Below are positions 1 to 6,332 of a stretch of DNA of 8,216 nt, one piece after another. The stretch lies in NCBI GenBank assembly GCA_049325055.1, contig JBMOPB010000047.1:1-8216 (forward strand). The letters run 5' to 3'. How positions within the stretch are numbered: position 1 is the first letter of the stretch; each line of letters starts with the position of its first letter. Made by a program: the position numbers and the translations under genes. Source of the DNA: BRHc4a sp049325055. GTDB taxonomy: Bacteria; Bacillota; Desulfotomaculia; Desulfotomaculales; Desulfocucumaceae. The notes under the pieces are model-generated. The model saw only the letters and a program-made list of their open reading frames with translations. It was not told the origin of the DNA and did not search any database.

Positions 1-23
1 GTTCCAAATAAAAATGTTTATCA

Positions 24-52
24 AAATCCCGGTGGTGATCCGGGTTTTTATT
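24..52 (+). terminator. Short intrinsic terminator of an upstream gene
   Basis: CCCGG (28-32) pairs with CCGGG (40-44) around a 7-nt loop and is followed directly by TTTTT. The four A bases before the stem can also pair with the T tract past one mismatch. This is the usual form of a small Rho-independent terminator. It would end a gene lying left of the window, of which no coding sequence is visible in positions 1-23. Confidence 0.6.
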
Positions 53-95
53 CTTTGACTGCATCAGGTATATTTCAGGTAAGAGGTAGGTCCGT

Positions 96-2579
96 ATGAC
101 ACTGCGCGGTAAAACGATGTTAATCACCGGCTTGACCCTGGCGGTACTTCTTTTGATTCTTTATTCCTTACCCGACGTTATAATGATGGGCAGCATGATT
201 CTGGCCCCGGGGCTGGTGTTTGGAGCAGTAATAATGCTGTTTCTGGAGAGGGTTATTCTCTCCCGGCTGTCCCGGATCATCGCCGCTGTTGGTGAAATAG
301 GCCAAAGCAGCGATTTTTCGGCGCGGGTCAAGGTACAGGGTAATGACGAGCTTTCCAGGCTTGCCTTTACCATAAACGGCATGCTGGGGGCCCTGGAGGT
401 CTCACGGGACAAACTTCTGGCCACCAGGGAGCACTATAAGGAGCTTTTTGATCTGCTTCCGGTTGTGGTATGCGAGATTAACATGGATGGGATTATAACC
501 CTGACCAACGCCAAGGCGGTGGAGATGTTCGGCTATTCAATGGAAGAACTGTGCAGCGGGTTTTATGCCCTTCAGGTAGTAGTGCCGGAGGAAAGGGAAA
601 AAGCCAAACGTGACATGGAAAGGGTTTTCGCGGGGGAAAAACCCGGAGGGCAGGAGTACACCGTAAAGAGAAAGGACGGAAAAAAATTCAGCGTGGTCAT
701 ACACTCCCGCCCTATAGTCCGGGAAAACAGGGTGGTGGGATTAAGAAGCACCCTGGCCGACATCACAGCCATAAGAAGTACCAAAGAGGCGCTGCGGGAA
801 AGCGAGGAAAGGTACCGTACAATACTGGAAAGCATTGAGGACGGCTATATTGAAGTTGATTTAAAAGGCGCCCTGGTCTTTTTCAACAGCTCGGCCTGCA
901 GAATTATCGGGTACAGCAGTGAGGAGCTGACGGGTAAAGGGTACAAAGAGTACACCGTTCCCGGCCATATTCCGAGGGTGCGCCGGGCGTTCAACCAGGT
1001 TTACAAAACAGGAAGGCCGTTCAAGCTTCTTGACTGGTTGGTCAGTGCTAAGGACGGGTCCGTCAGGTGTCTCGAGTCGTCGGTATCGCTCATAAAGGAT
1101 ATGGAAGGGAATCCCACAGGGTTCAGGGGGGTTGTGCGGGATGTAACCGAACGCAAGCAGTTTGAGGAAAAATTGCGCGACAGCGAGGAAAAATACAGGC
1201 TGGTCTTTGAGAACAGCCCCCTGGGAATAATCCATTTCAACAAAGACGGCATTATAACGGCCTGCAACGACAAGATGCTGGAAATAACCGGAACGTCCCG
1301 TGAAGATCTTGTGGGTGTGAATATGTTGATCTCCTCCGACCATCAATTGGCGGAGGTAACCAAAAAGGCACTGTCCGGAGAACAAAGCCACTATGAGGTT
1401 AATTACCGCGTGAGAACCTCCGGCAGGATTGTTCCGGTAAAAGTGGATTTTTCCCCCATCACCCTCGAGGACAATACCGTTATAGGCGGAGTATGCATAG
1501 TTGAAGACATAACGGAGAGGAAGCAGGCCGTTGAGAGGCTGAAATACCTGAGCTTCCACGATTCACTGACCGGTGTGTACAACAGGGTTTATTTTGAAAG
1601 GGAGATGCGCCGCATCGAAGCCGAGGGATCTTATCCGGCGGGCGTCATCATATGTGACGTGGACGGGCTGAAGCTGGTCAATGACACACTGGGCCACGAT
1701 GCCGGGGACGCGCTCCTGGTGGATGCTGCCGCTGCCATCAGGGAATCCTTCAGGGACAGTGACGTTGTGGCCAGGATAGGCGGGGACGAATTTGCCGTTC
1801 TGCTGCCTAACAGCTCCAGGACGGTGGTGGAGGGAGCATCCCGGAGAATAAGGGAGGCTGTCCGGAGGCGCAACCATGCCAGACCCGAACTTCTCTTGAG
1901 CGTGTCCATAGGGTTTTCGGTCAGCCGTGACGGATGCACGGACATGAATGAACTGTTCAAGGAAGCGGACAACAACATGTACCGGGAAAAGCTGCACAGC
2001 AGCCAGAGCGCCCGGAGCGCCATCGTGCAGACACTGATGAAGGCTCTAGAGGCAAGGGACTTTATTACCGAGGGACACGCGGACCGCCTGCAGGACCTGG
2101 TGGTGGGCCTGGCGTCCGCCATAGGGATGCCCGTGCGGGGAATCGCCGACCTGCGCCTGCTGGCGCAGTTTCACGATATCGGAAAGGTGGGCATTCCGGA
2201 CCGAATTCTATTCAAGCCGGGGCCATTGGACCGGGAGGAAGCGGCGGAAATGCAGCGGCACTGCGAAATAGGCCACCGCATCGCCCTGTCGGCCCCCGAC
2301 CTTGCCCCGGTGGCAGACTGGATACTGAAGCACCACGAGCGCTGGGACGGAAAGGGATACCCCCTGGGGCTGAAAAGGGAGGAGATTCCGCTTGAATGCC
2401 GCATACTGGCAATTGCCGACGCGTACGACGCCATGACCAGCGACCGGCCGTACAGAAAGGCCAAGTCTTATCCGGAGGCAATATCGGAACTGAGAAGATG
2501 CTCCGGAACACAGTTTGATCCCCACCTGGTGGCGGTTTTTTTAGAGGTTGTGAAACCGGTGCCGGTAAAAAAATCATAA
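96..2579 (+). CDS. Membrane-bound HAMP-PAS3-GGDEF-HD-GYP cyclic-di-GMP synthase/phosphodiesterase
   Basis: An 827-residue signalling protein predicted to both make and degrade cyclic-di-GMP. Two hydrophobic segments (about residues 7-25 and 33-52) are followed by a HAMP linker (about 51-104). Three PAS domains begin near residues 113, 236 and 363; the second and third end in DVTERK and DITERK. The GGDEF domain starts with HDSLTGVYNR (488-497). Its active-site GGDEF is at 562-566, with an intact inhibitory I-site RDSD (553-556) exactly five residues upstream. The HD-GYP domain (about 645-820) has HD at 693-694 and HHERWDGKGYP at 746-756, so both catalytic sites look intact. The start is ATG 96, about 8 nt after a GAGGT site. 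The oddity is that only about eight residues separate the two membrane segments, where relatives usually carry a large extracellular sensor such as CHASE4. The signal is unknown, and nothing links the gene to thiamine except position. Confidence 0.93.
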   Translation: MTLRGKTMLITGLTLAVLLLILYSLPDVIMMGSMILAPGLVFGAVIMLFLERVILSRLSRIIAAVGEIGQSSDFSARVKVQGNDELSRLAFTINGMLGALEVSRDKLLATREHYKELFDLLPVVVCEINMDGIITLTNAKAVEMFGYSMEELCSGFYALQVVVPEEREKAKRDMERVFAGEKPGGQEYTVKRKDGKKFSVVIHSRPIVRENRVVGLRSTLADITAIRSTKEALRESEERYRTILESIEDGYIEVDLKGALVFFNSSACRIIGYSSEELTGKGYKEYTVPGHIPRVRRAFNQVYKTGRPFKLLDWLVSAKDGSVRCLESSVSLIKDMEGNPTGFRGVVRDVTERKQFEEKLRDSEEKYRLVFENSPLGIIHFNKDGIITACNDKMLEITGTSREDLVGVNMLISSDHQLAEVTKKALSGEQSHYEVNYRVRTSGRIVPVKVDFSPITLEDNTVIGGVCIVEDITERKQAVERLKYLSFHDSLTGVYNRVYFEREMRRIEAEGSYPAGVIICDVDGLKLVNDTLGHDAGDALLVDAAAAIRESFRDSDVVARIGGDEFAVLLPNSSRTVVEGASRRIREAVRRRNHARPELLLSVSIGFSVSRDGCTDMNELFKEADNNMYREKLHSSQSARSAIVQTLMKALEARDFITEGHADRLQDLVVGLASAIGMPVRGIADLRLLAQFHDIGKVGIPDRILFKPGPLDREEAAEMQRHCEIGHRIALSAPDLAPVADWILKHHERWDGKGYPLGLKREEIPLECRILAIADAYDAMTSDRPYRKAKSYPEAISELRRCSGTQFDPHLVAVFLEVVKPVPVKKS

Positions 2580-2596
2580 ATGTAATTTATTGAGAC

Positions 2597-2625
2597 TTGC
2601 CAAGATAATCCCAAGCTGTTATTAT
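2597..2625 (+). promoter_or_regulatory. Promoter of the thi operon
   Basis: A -35 box TTGCCA (2597-2602) and a -10 box TATTAT (2620-2625) are separated by 17 bp. Each box matches the sigma-A consensus at five of six positions. Transcription would start near 2632, about 47 nt before the aptamer's P1 stem, which suits a riboswitch-controlled operon. An inverted repeat, GATAAT (2604-2609) and ATTATC (2621-2626), overlaps the spacer and -10 box. The promoter is inferred from sequence only. Confidence 0.65.
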
Positions 2626-2678
2626 CAAGTCAAACAGTAATTGCTTTAATCATTTGGAGTAAAGCAGTCCAAAAAAAT

Positions 2679-2781
2679 AATACTCCATAGGGGAGCTCAT
2701 GTTATGGGCTGAGAAAGGGCTGTTTTTAGCACCTGACCCTTAAAACCTGATCGGGGTAATGCCCGCGTAGGGAAAGGTATT
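2679..2781 (+). ncRNA. TPP riboswitch aptamer (THI element)
   Basis: This stretch carries the hallmark segments of the thiamine pyrophosphate aptamer: GGGCTGAGA (2706-2714), ACCTGATC (2745-2752), then GGGGTAATGCCCGCG and GTAGGGAA ending near 2774. The stems can be drawn by eye. P1 pairs AATAC (2679-2683) with GTATT (2777-2781). P2 pairs AGCTCAT with ATGGGCT around a three-base loop. P3 pairs AAGGG with CCCTT. P5 pairs CGGG with CCCG. TPP binding stabilises P1 and in Gram-positive leaders normally lets a downstream terminator form. Its place directly upstream of thiS-G-H-F-E-C fits feedback control of the whole operon. Confidence 0.95.
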
Positions 2782-2783
2782 TT

Positions 2784-2830
2784 AAGCGCACCTGACCTTA
2801 TGGGGTGCGCTTCGTGTTTGTTTGTCCCTT
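2784..2830 (+). terminator. Riboswitch expression platform: intrinsic terminator upstream of thiS
   Basis: AAGCGCACC (2784-2792) is perfectly complementary to GGTGCGCTT (2804-2812), giving a 9-bp hairpin with an 11-nt loop, three bases after the aptamer's P1 strand. The following tract (CGTGTTTGTTTG, then CCCTTT) is U-rich but broken by G and C, so termination may be incomplete. A competing helix is possible between aptamer bases 2739-2748 and 2775-2786. It would break P1 and take the first three bases of this stem, a plausible antiterminator. Confidence 0.85.
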
Positions 2831-2845
2831 TATCGAAAATGCGGC

Positions 2846-2855
2846 AAGGGGGGGG
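2846..2855 (+). promoter_or_regulatory. Ribosome-binding site of thiS with a run of eight G
   Basis: AA followed by eight consecutive G (2848-2855) lies 4 nt before ATG 2860. It supports that start over an in-frame ATG at 2800, which falls inside the terminator loop. The G homopolymer is unusual for a Shine-Dalgarno site. Confidence 0.7.
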
Positions 2856-2859
2856 ATTT

Positions 2860-3060
2860 ATGAACGTTGTTTTAAACGGTAAAACTGTCAGCCTGACCGA
2901 GGGTATTACCGTAAAAGGGCTGGTGGATCAAAAGTCGCTGGACCCTGAAACCATCATAATAGAATACAATTTCATCCCTTTGAAAAGGGAACAGTGGGAC
3001 GGTACGGCGCTTAAAGAAGGCGACAGGGTTGAAATACTACGTTTTGTGGGGGGTGGGTAA
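2860..3060 (+). CDS. thiS: Sulfur carrier protein ThiS
   Basis: A 66-residue ubiquitin-fold protein, the usual ThiS length, that carries sulfur for thiazole formation. It begins MNVVLNGKTVSL, a typical first beta strand. It ends FVGGG, so it has the C-terminal Gly-Gly that ThiF adenylates and that becomes the thiocarboxylate donating sulfur to ThiG. The start is set by the G-rich ribosome site at 2846-2855. An upstream in-frame ATG at 2800 would add 20 unrelated residues and overlap the terminator hairpin. The gene is the first of the operon, and thiG begins 3 nt after its stop, so the two are probably translated in concert. There is nothing abnormal in length or ends. MoaD-type carriers share the tail, but the thi context makes ThiS the clear choice. 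Confidence 0.95.
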   Translation: MNVVLNGKTVSLTEGITVKGLVDQKSLDPETIIIEYNFIPLKREQWDGTALKEGDRVEILRFVGGG

Positions 3061-3063
3061 GAG

Positions 3064-3834
3064 ATGAAGGATGTATTGAAAATTGGAGGGCGGGAAATAA
3101 CGAACCGGCTTTTCCTCGGAACAGGAAAATTTTCGTCCAACAGGCTGATTCCCGAAGTTGTCAGGGCATCGGGAGTTCAGGTGGTGACCGTGGCGCTGAG
3201 GAGGGTGGACCTGGATTATGAGGAGGAAAACATAGCCTCCTATGTTCCCAAGGACTGTATACTGATGCCCAATACCTCGGGGGCCAGGAATGCCGCCGAG
3301 GCGGTGCGGATAGCCAGGCTGGCCCGGGCGGCGGGCTGCGGCGACTGGGTTAAAATCGAGGTTATCACCGATAACAGGTACCTGCTCCCAGACAATTATG
3401 AAACTATAAAGGCCACAGAGATACTGGCGGACGAGGGGTTTGTGGTTCTTCCCTATATGAGCCCCGACCTGATGGTGGCCAAGAGGCTTGTGGAAGCCGG
3501 AGCAGCGGCGGTAATGCCCCTTGGGGCCCCCATAGGCAGCAACAGGGGGCTGAAGACCAGGGAACTGGTCAGGATACTGATAGAGGAAATACCTTTGCCG
3601 ATAATAGTTGACGCCGGTATTGGGCGCCCCTCCGAGGCCGCCGAGGCAATGGAGATGGGGGCGGCCGCGGTGCTGGTGAACACCGCCATAGCCACCGCAG
3701 GGGACCCCGTGTCCATGGCCAGGGCCTTCAGCATGGCCGTTGAGGCCGGCCGGGCCGCATTCCTGGCCGGGCCCGGGGAAACTGCTGAGTACGCCAGGGC
3801 ATCATCGCCCCTGACAGGATTTCTTAGGGATTGA
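3064..3834 (+). CDS. thiG: Thiazole synthase ThiG
   Basis: A 256-residue TIM-barrel enzyme of standard length. It condenses 1-deoxy-D-xylulose 5-phosphate, dehydroglycine and the ThiS thiocarboxylate into the thiazole phosphate carboxylate. The N-terminus contains the family stretch RLFLGTGKF (15-23). The lysine expected to form the Schiff base with the sugar phosphate is K97 in WVKIEV. Later motifs include MPLGAPIGSNRGL, VDAGIGRPSEAAEAMEMG and VLVNTAIA, which shape the phosphate-binding end of the barrel. ATG 3064 follows a GGGTGGG stretch and lies 3 nt after the thiS stop. The following thiH starts a few bases beyond the stop. No residues appear to be missing. Its partner ThiH in the same operon would supply dehydroglycine by the anaerobic route. 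Confidence 0.97.
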   Translation: MKDVLKIGGREITNRLFLGTGKFSSNRLIPEVVRASGVQVVTVALRRVDLDYEEENIASYVPKDCILMPNTSGARNAAEAVRIARLARAAGCGDWVKIEVITDNRYLLPDNYETIKATEILADEGFVVLPYMSPDLMVAKRLVEAGAAAVMPLGAPIGSNRGLKTRELVRILIEEIPLPIIVDAGIGRPSEAAEAMEMGAAAVLVNTAIATAGDPVSMARAFSMAVEAGRAAFLAGPGETAEYARASSPLTGFLRD

Positions 3835-3845
3835 GGGATGGGCGT

Positions 3846-4946
3846 ATGAGTTTTTACAATGAAATCGAGAAGTATGAGAGGTTTGATTTTGAAGGCTTTT
3901 TCCAGAAAATCACCGATAACGATGTTGTAAGGGCCATCAACAAAAGCCGGCTTTGCGAAACGGACTTCCTGGCGCTCCTGTCCCCAAGGGCCGAGGATCA
4001 CCTGGAGGAAATGGCGCAAAGGGCGCACCGCCTTACCGTACAGCATTTCGGACGGGTGATAATGCTTTACACGCCGCTGTACCTGTCCAATTACTGCGTC
4101 AATCACTGCGTTTACTGCGGGTTTCAGGTGCATAACAGGCTGGAAAGGAAAAAGCTTACGCCGGAAGAGGTGGAGAGGGAGGCCGGAATAATAGCGTCCA
4201 CCGGGTTAAAGCACATACTGATACTCACCGGCGAGTCCCGGAAGGATTCTCCTGTTTCGTACATTGGGGAGTGCGTGAAGGCCTTGAAAAAATACTTCAC
4301 CTCCATCAGCATCGAGGTATACCCTCTGGAGCAGGAGGAGTACATGGACTTGGTTAATGCCGGGGTGGACGGCCTGACCATATACCAGGAGGTTTACGAC
4401 AGGGAGGTGTACGGCGATCTTCACCCGGCCGGGCCAAAGCGCAATTACCGCTTCCGCCTGGAGGCCCCGGAGCGGGCCTGCAGGGCGGGAGTGCGGTCGG
4501 TCAACGTGGGGGCGCTGCTGGGATTGCACCACTGGCGGACCGAGGCTTTTTTTACCGGGCTGCACGCCAACTACCTGCAAAACACTTACCCGGACGTGGA
4601 GGTGGGGATTTCCCCGCCCAGGATGCGTCCTCACCTGGGGGGATTCCAGCCGAGGGAAAAAGTGACTGACAAAAACCTGGTTCAGTACATGCTTGCCTTC
4701 AGGCTGTTCATGCCCAGGGGAGGGATAACCATTTCAACCAGGGAGAGAAAGGAACTGCGGGACCACCTGATCAGGCTGGGCGCCACCAGAATGTCCGCCG
4801 GTTCCTGCACCTCTGTGGGAGGCCGGTCTGACAACCAGTCAACCGGCCAGTTTGAAATATCCGACCACCGGAGCGTGGCCGAGATGGCCCGGGCCATCTA
4901 TTCCCATGGCTACCAGCCGGTGTACAAGGACTGGCAGATGATTTAA
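3846..4946 (+). CDS. thiH: 2-iminoacetate (dehydroglycine) synthase ThiH, radical SAM
   Basis: A 366-residue radical SAM tyrosine lyase that cleaves tyrosine to dehydroglycine and p-cresol, feeding ThiG. The [4Fe-4S] cluster motif CVNHCVYC gives C84, C88 and C91 (CX3CX2C), preceded by LYLSNYC as in other ThiH proteins. A typical ThiH N-terminus (SFYNEIEKYERFDFEGFF) and the C-terminal stretch SAGSCTSVGG followed by QFEISDHRSVAEM support the call. I chose ATG 3846, which has GAGGG (3833-3837) eight bases upstream and fits the family start. A TTG at 3831 overlapping the thiG stop would add five residues and cannot be excluded. Use of ThiH rather than the oxygen-dependent glycine oxidase ThiO fits an anaerobe. 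Confidence 0.95.
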   Translation: MSFYNEIEKYERFDFEGFFQKITDNDVVRAINKSRLCETDFLALLSPRAEDHLEEMAQRAHRLTVQHFGRVIMLYTPLYLSNYCVNHCVYCGFQVHNRLERKKLTPEEVEREAGIIASTGLKHILILTGESRKDSPVSYIGECVKALKKYFTSISIEVYPLEQEEYMDLVNAGVDGLTIYQEVYDREVYGDLHPAGPKRNYRFRLEAPERACRAGVRSVNVGALLGLHHWRTEAFFTGLHANYLQNTYPDVEVGISPPRMRPHLGGFQPREKVTDKNLVQYMLAFRLFMPRGGITISTRERKELRDHLIRLGATRMSAGSCTSVGGRSDNQSTGQFEISDHRSVAEMARAIYSHGYQPVYKDWQMI

Positions 4947-4951
4947 CCCGA

Positions 4952-4982
4952 GAATTCAGAATCCAGGAGTCAGAATCCAGAA
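4952..4982. repeat. Degenerate heptamer tandem repeat between thiH and thiF
   Basis: Four 7-bp units follow one another: GAATTCA, GAATCCA, GGAGTCA, GAATCCA, then a partial GAA. The consensus is GAATCCA with one or two changes per unit. Read another way, TCAGAATCCAG occurs twice with a 14-bp period (4956-4966 and 4970-4980). The repeat fills the first third of the only sizeable gap within the operon. No convincing terminator or promoter was found in the remaining bases to 5039. Confidence 0.7.
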
Positions 4983-5039
4983 AAATAAACAATTTAAATT
5001 CTATTTTGAGAGTTATCGTTTTCGGAATGGGAGTCTGAC

Positions 5040-5684
5040 ATGGTTGATTTAAATCCGTTTGAAAAGGCCCTGTCCCGCTTACTGGGCGGGGAAAAGCTTA
5101 AAAAGATCCAGGGGGTCAAGGTTGGTATTGCCGGGGCCGGGGGGCTGGGTTCAAACTGCGCCCAGTTCCTGGTCAGGAGCGGGTTTAAAAGGTTTTGCAT
5201 TGTGGACTTCGATACCGTGGAGGAGGGCAATCTCAACCGGCAGTTTTTCTTCTCGGTACAGGTGGGCAGGAAAAAAGTTGACGCCCTGAAAGAAAACCTG
5301 CTTTCCATCAACCCGGACCTGGAGATAGAGGCGCTGCACAAGAAGATTGAGGAGGAAAACTTAAAATTCCTCTTCAATGACTGTCACGCGGTGGTGGAGG
5401 CTCTGGACAGCGCCGTCTGCAAGAGGATGCTGGTGGAGCATTTCATGGGAACCGGGAAACTCCTGGTGGCGGCCTCGGGCCTTGCCGGATGGGGTAAAAG
5501 CGATGATATTAGGATACACCGGATCAGGGAAAATTTTTTCCTGGTGGGGGACCTTGTTTCAGGGGTGGGGCCGGACCGTCCCCCCATGGCCCCCATGGTT
5601 GTTACCGCGGCGGCCAAGCAGGCCGACATTGTGCTGGGTTATTTTCTGGCAAATCCGGATGGAGGTGTGTCGGATGGGGATTAA
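5040..5684 (+). CDS. thiF: ThiS adenylyltransferase ThiF, short clostridial form
   Basis: A 214-residue E1-like enzyme that uses ATP to adenylate the C-terminus of ThiS before sulfur transfer. The nucleotide-binding loop is GAGGLGSN (32-39), followed by the acidic strand VDFDTVEEGNLNRQ with D56, D58, N64 and R67, and a later DCHAVVEALDSA. It is shorter than E. coli-type ThiF/MoeB and shows no paired CXXC zinc cysteines. This matches the short ThiF subfamily found beside thiS, thiG and thiH in Clostridia. ATG 5040 has GGGAG seven bases upstream. A 93-bp gap separates it from thiH, but it keeps the operon direction. Its last 11 bases overlap the start of thiE. A MoeB/HesA role is possible by family, but the context supports ThiS as partner. 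Confidence 0.92.
   Translation: MVDLNPFEKALSRLLGGEKLKKIQGVKVGIAGAGGLGSNCAQFLVRSGFKRFCIVDFDTVEEGNLNRQFFFSVQVGRKKVDALKENLLSINPDLEIEALHKKIEEENLKFLFNDCHAVVEALDSAVCKRMLVEHFMGTGKLLVAASGLAGWGKSDDIRIHRIRENFFLVGDLVSGVGPDRPPMAPMVVTAAAKQADIVLGYFLANPDGGVSDGD
5661..5665 (+). promoter_or_regulatory. Ribosome-binding site fixing the thiE start
   Basis: GGAGG inside the 3' end of thiF lies 8 nt before ATG 5674. It sets the start of thiE there, not at earlier in-frame codons (reading open from 5377) nor at ATG 5692. The arrangement implies translational coupling of thiF and thiE. Confidence 0.8.
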
Positions 5685-6330
5685 AAAGGGAATGGCCCCC
5701 TTTTTAGAGGGCGGTATTTACGGTATAACCGCGGAAGAGTATTCCCTGGGCAGGAGCAACACCTATGTAGTGGCCCGTATGATCGAGTCCGGGATTAGGA
5801 TTGTACAGTACCGGGAAAAGGAAAAGAGCATGGGGGAGAAATACCGGGAGTGCCTTAAAATAAGGGAAATGACCGCTAAGGCCGGGGTAACGTTCATTGT
5901 CAACGACCATGCCGACCTGGCCCTTCTGGTGGGCGCCGACGGGGTACATATCGGCCAGGACGACCTGCCTCCGGAAAGAGTCAGGGAACTGGTGGGAGAC
6001 GGGATGATAATGGGGCTCTCCACCCACTCGCCGGCCCAGGCTGAAGCCGCCGTGCTGTCGGGGGCCGACTACATAGGAGTGGGGCCCATATTTCCCACCA
6101 GGACAAAAAAGGATGTTTGTGACCCGGTGGGTCTGGAATATCTTGAATACGCGGTAAAGAACATAAAAATTCCCCTGGTGGCCATCGGCGGCATCAAGGG
6201 TCACAACATTGGCCAGGTGGTTAGCCGGGGAGCCAGGTGCATAGCACTGGTAACGGAAATAGTGGGAGCTGAGGACATAGCCGCCAAGGTGCGTGAGCTT
6301 AAAGAAGCCCTCAGCCGTAAGGAGGTTTAG
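5674..6330 (+). CDS. thiE: Thiamine-phosphate synthase ThiE
   Basis: A 218-residue TIM-barrel enzyme, normal for ThiE. It couples HMP pyrophosphate to the thiazole phosphate to give thiamine monophosphate and pyrophosphate. Motifs in order are IYGITAEEYSLGRSN near the N-terminus, VQYREK (44-49) for pyrophosphate contacts, VNDHADLA with N77 and D78, GVHIGQDD (90-97) for Mg2+ and substrate, GPIFPTRTKKD (137-147) and a phosphate-binding VAIGGI. Most relatives read VQLREK; tyrosine at that position is a mild variant. The frame is open from 5377, but the first 99 codons there are a shadow of thiF with a Trp/Pro/Arg-rich composition unlike a real protein. ATG 5674 has a strong GGAGG site and overlaps thiF by 11 bp. 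A TenI-type relative is less likely because the TRTKKD loop and Mg2+ residues are complete. Confidence 0.95.
   Translation: MGIKKGMAPFLEGGIYGITAEEYSLGRSNTYVVARMIESGIRIVQYREKEKSMGEKYRECLKIREMTAKAGVTFIVNDHADLALLVGADGVHIGQDDLPPERVRELVGDGMIMGLSTHSPAQAEAAVLSGADYIGVGPIFPTRTKKDVCDPVGLEYLEYAVKNIKIPLVAIGGIKGHNIGQVVSRGARCIALVTEIVGAEDIAAKVRELKEALSRKEV
6319..6325 (+). promoter_or_regulatory. Ribosome-binding site supporting the TTG start of thiC
   Basis: AAGGAGG, a near-perfect anti-16S match, lies 7 nt before TTG 6333. It overlaps the last codons of thiE. No better ATG exists until well inside the conserved region, so TTG is the likely initiator. Confidence 0.8.
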
Positions 6331-6332
6331 CA

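Noticed and set aside
55..74. Promoter for the cyclic-di-GMP gene from TTGACT (55-60) and TATATT (69-74)
   Set aside because: The boxes are only 8 bp apart, and neither has a suitable partner at 16-18 bp. The true promoter may lie elsewhere or left of the window.
861..1559. 232-codon open frame on the minus strand
   Set aside because: It lies wholly opposite conserved PAS domains. It shows no recognisable family and is explained by codon bias of the real gene.
2800..2859. Upstream in-frame ATG adding 20 residues to ThiS
   Set aside because: This start lies in the loop of the riboswitch terminator. The extra residues do not resemble ThiS, and a better ribosome site precedes ATG 2860.
3453..4133. 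226-codon open frame on the minus strand across the thiG/thiH junction
   Set aside because: It is antisense to two strongly conserved enzymes, and its product is low-complexity Ala/Ile/Ser-rich sequence without a recognisable domain.
5377..5673. Long N-terminal extension of the thiE reading frame
   Set aside because: The frame is open, but its product is rich in Trp, Pro and Arg, overlaps the conserved thiF frame, and lacks a ribosome site. ThiE family length and GGAGG at 5661 support the ATG at 5674.
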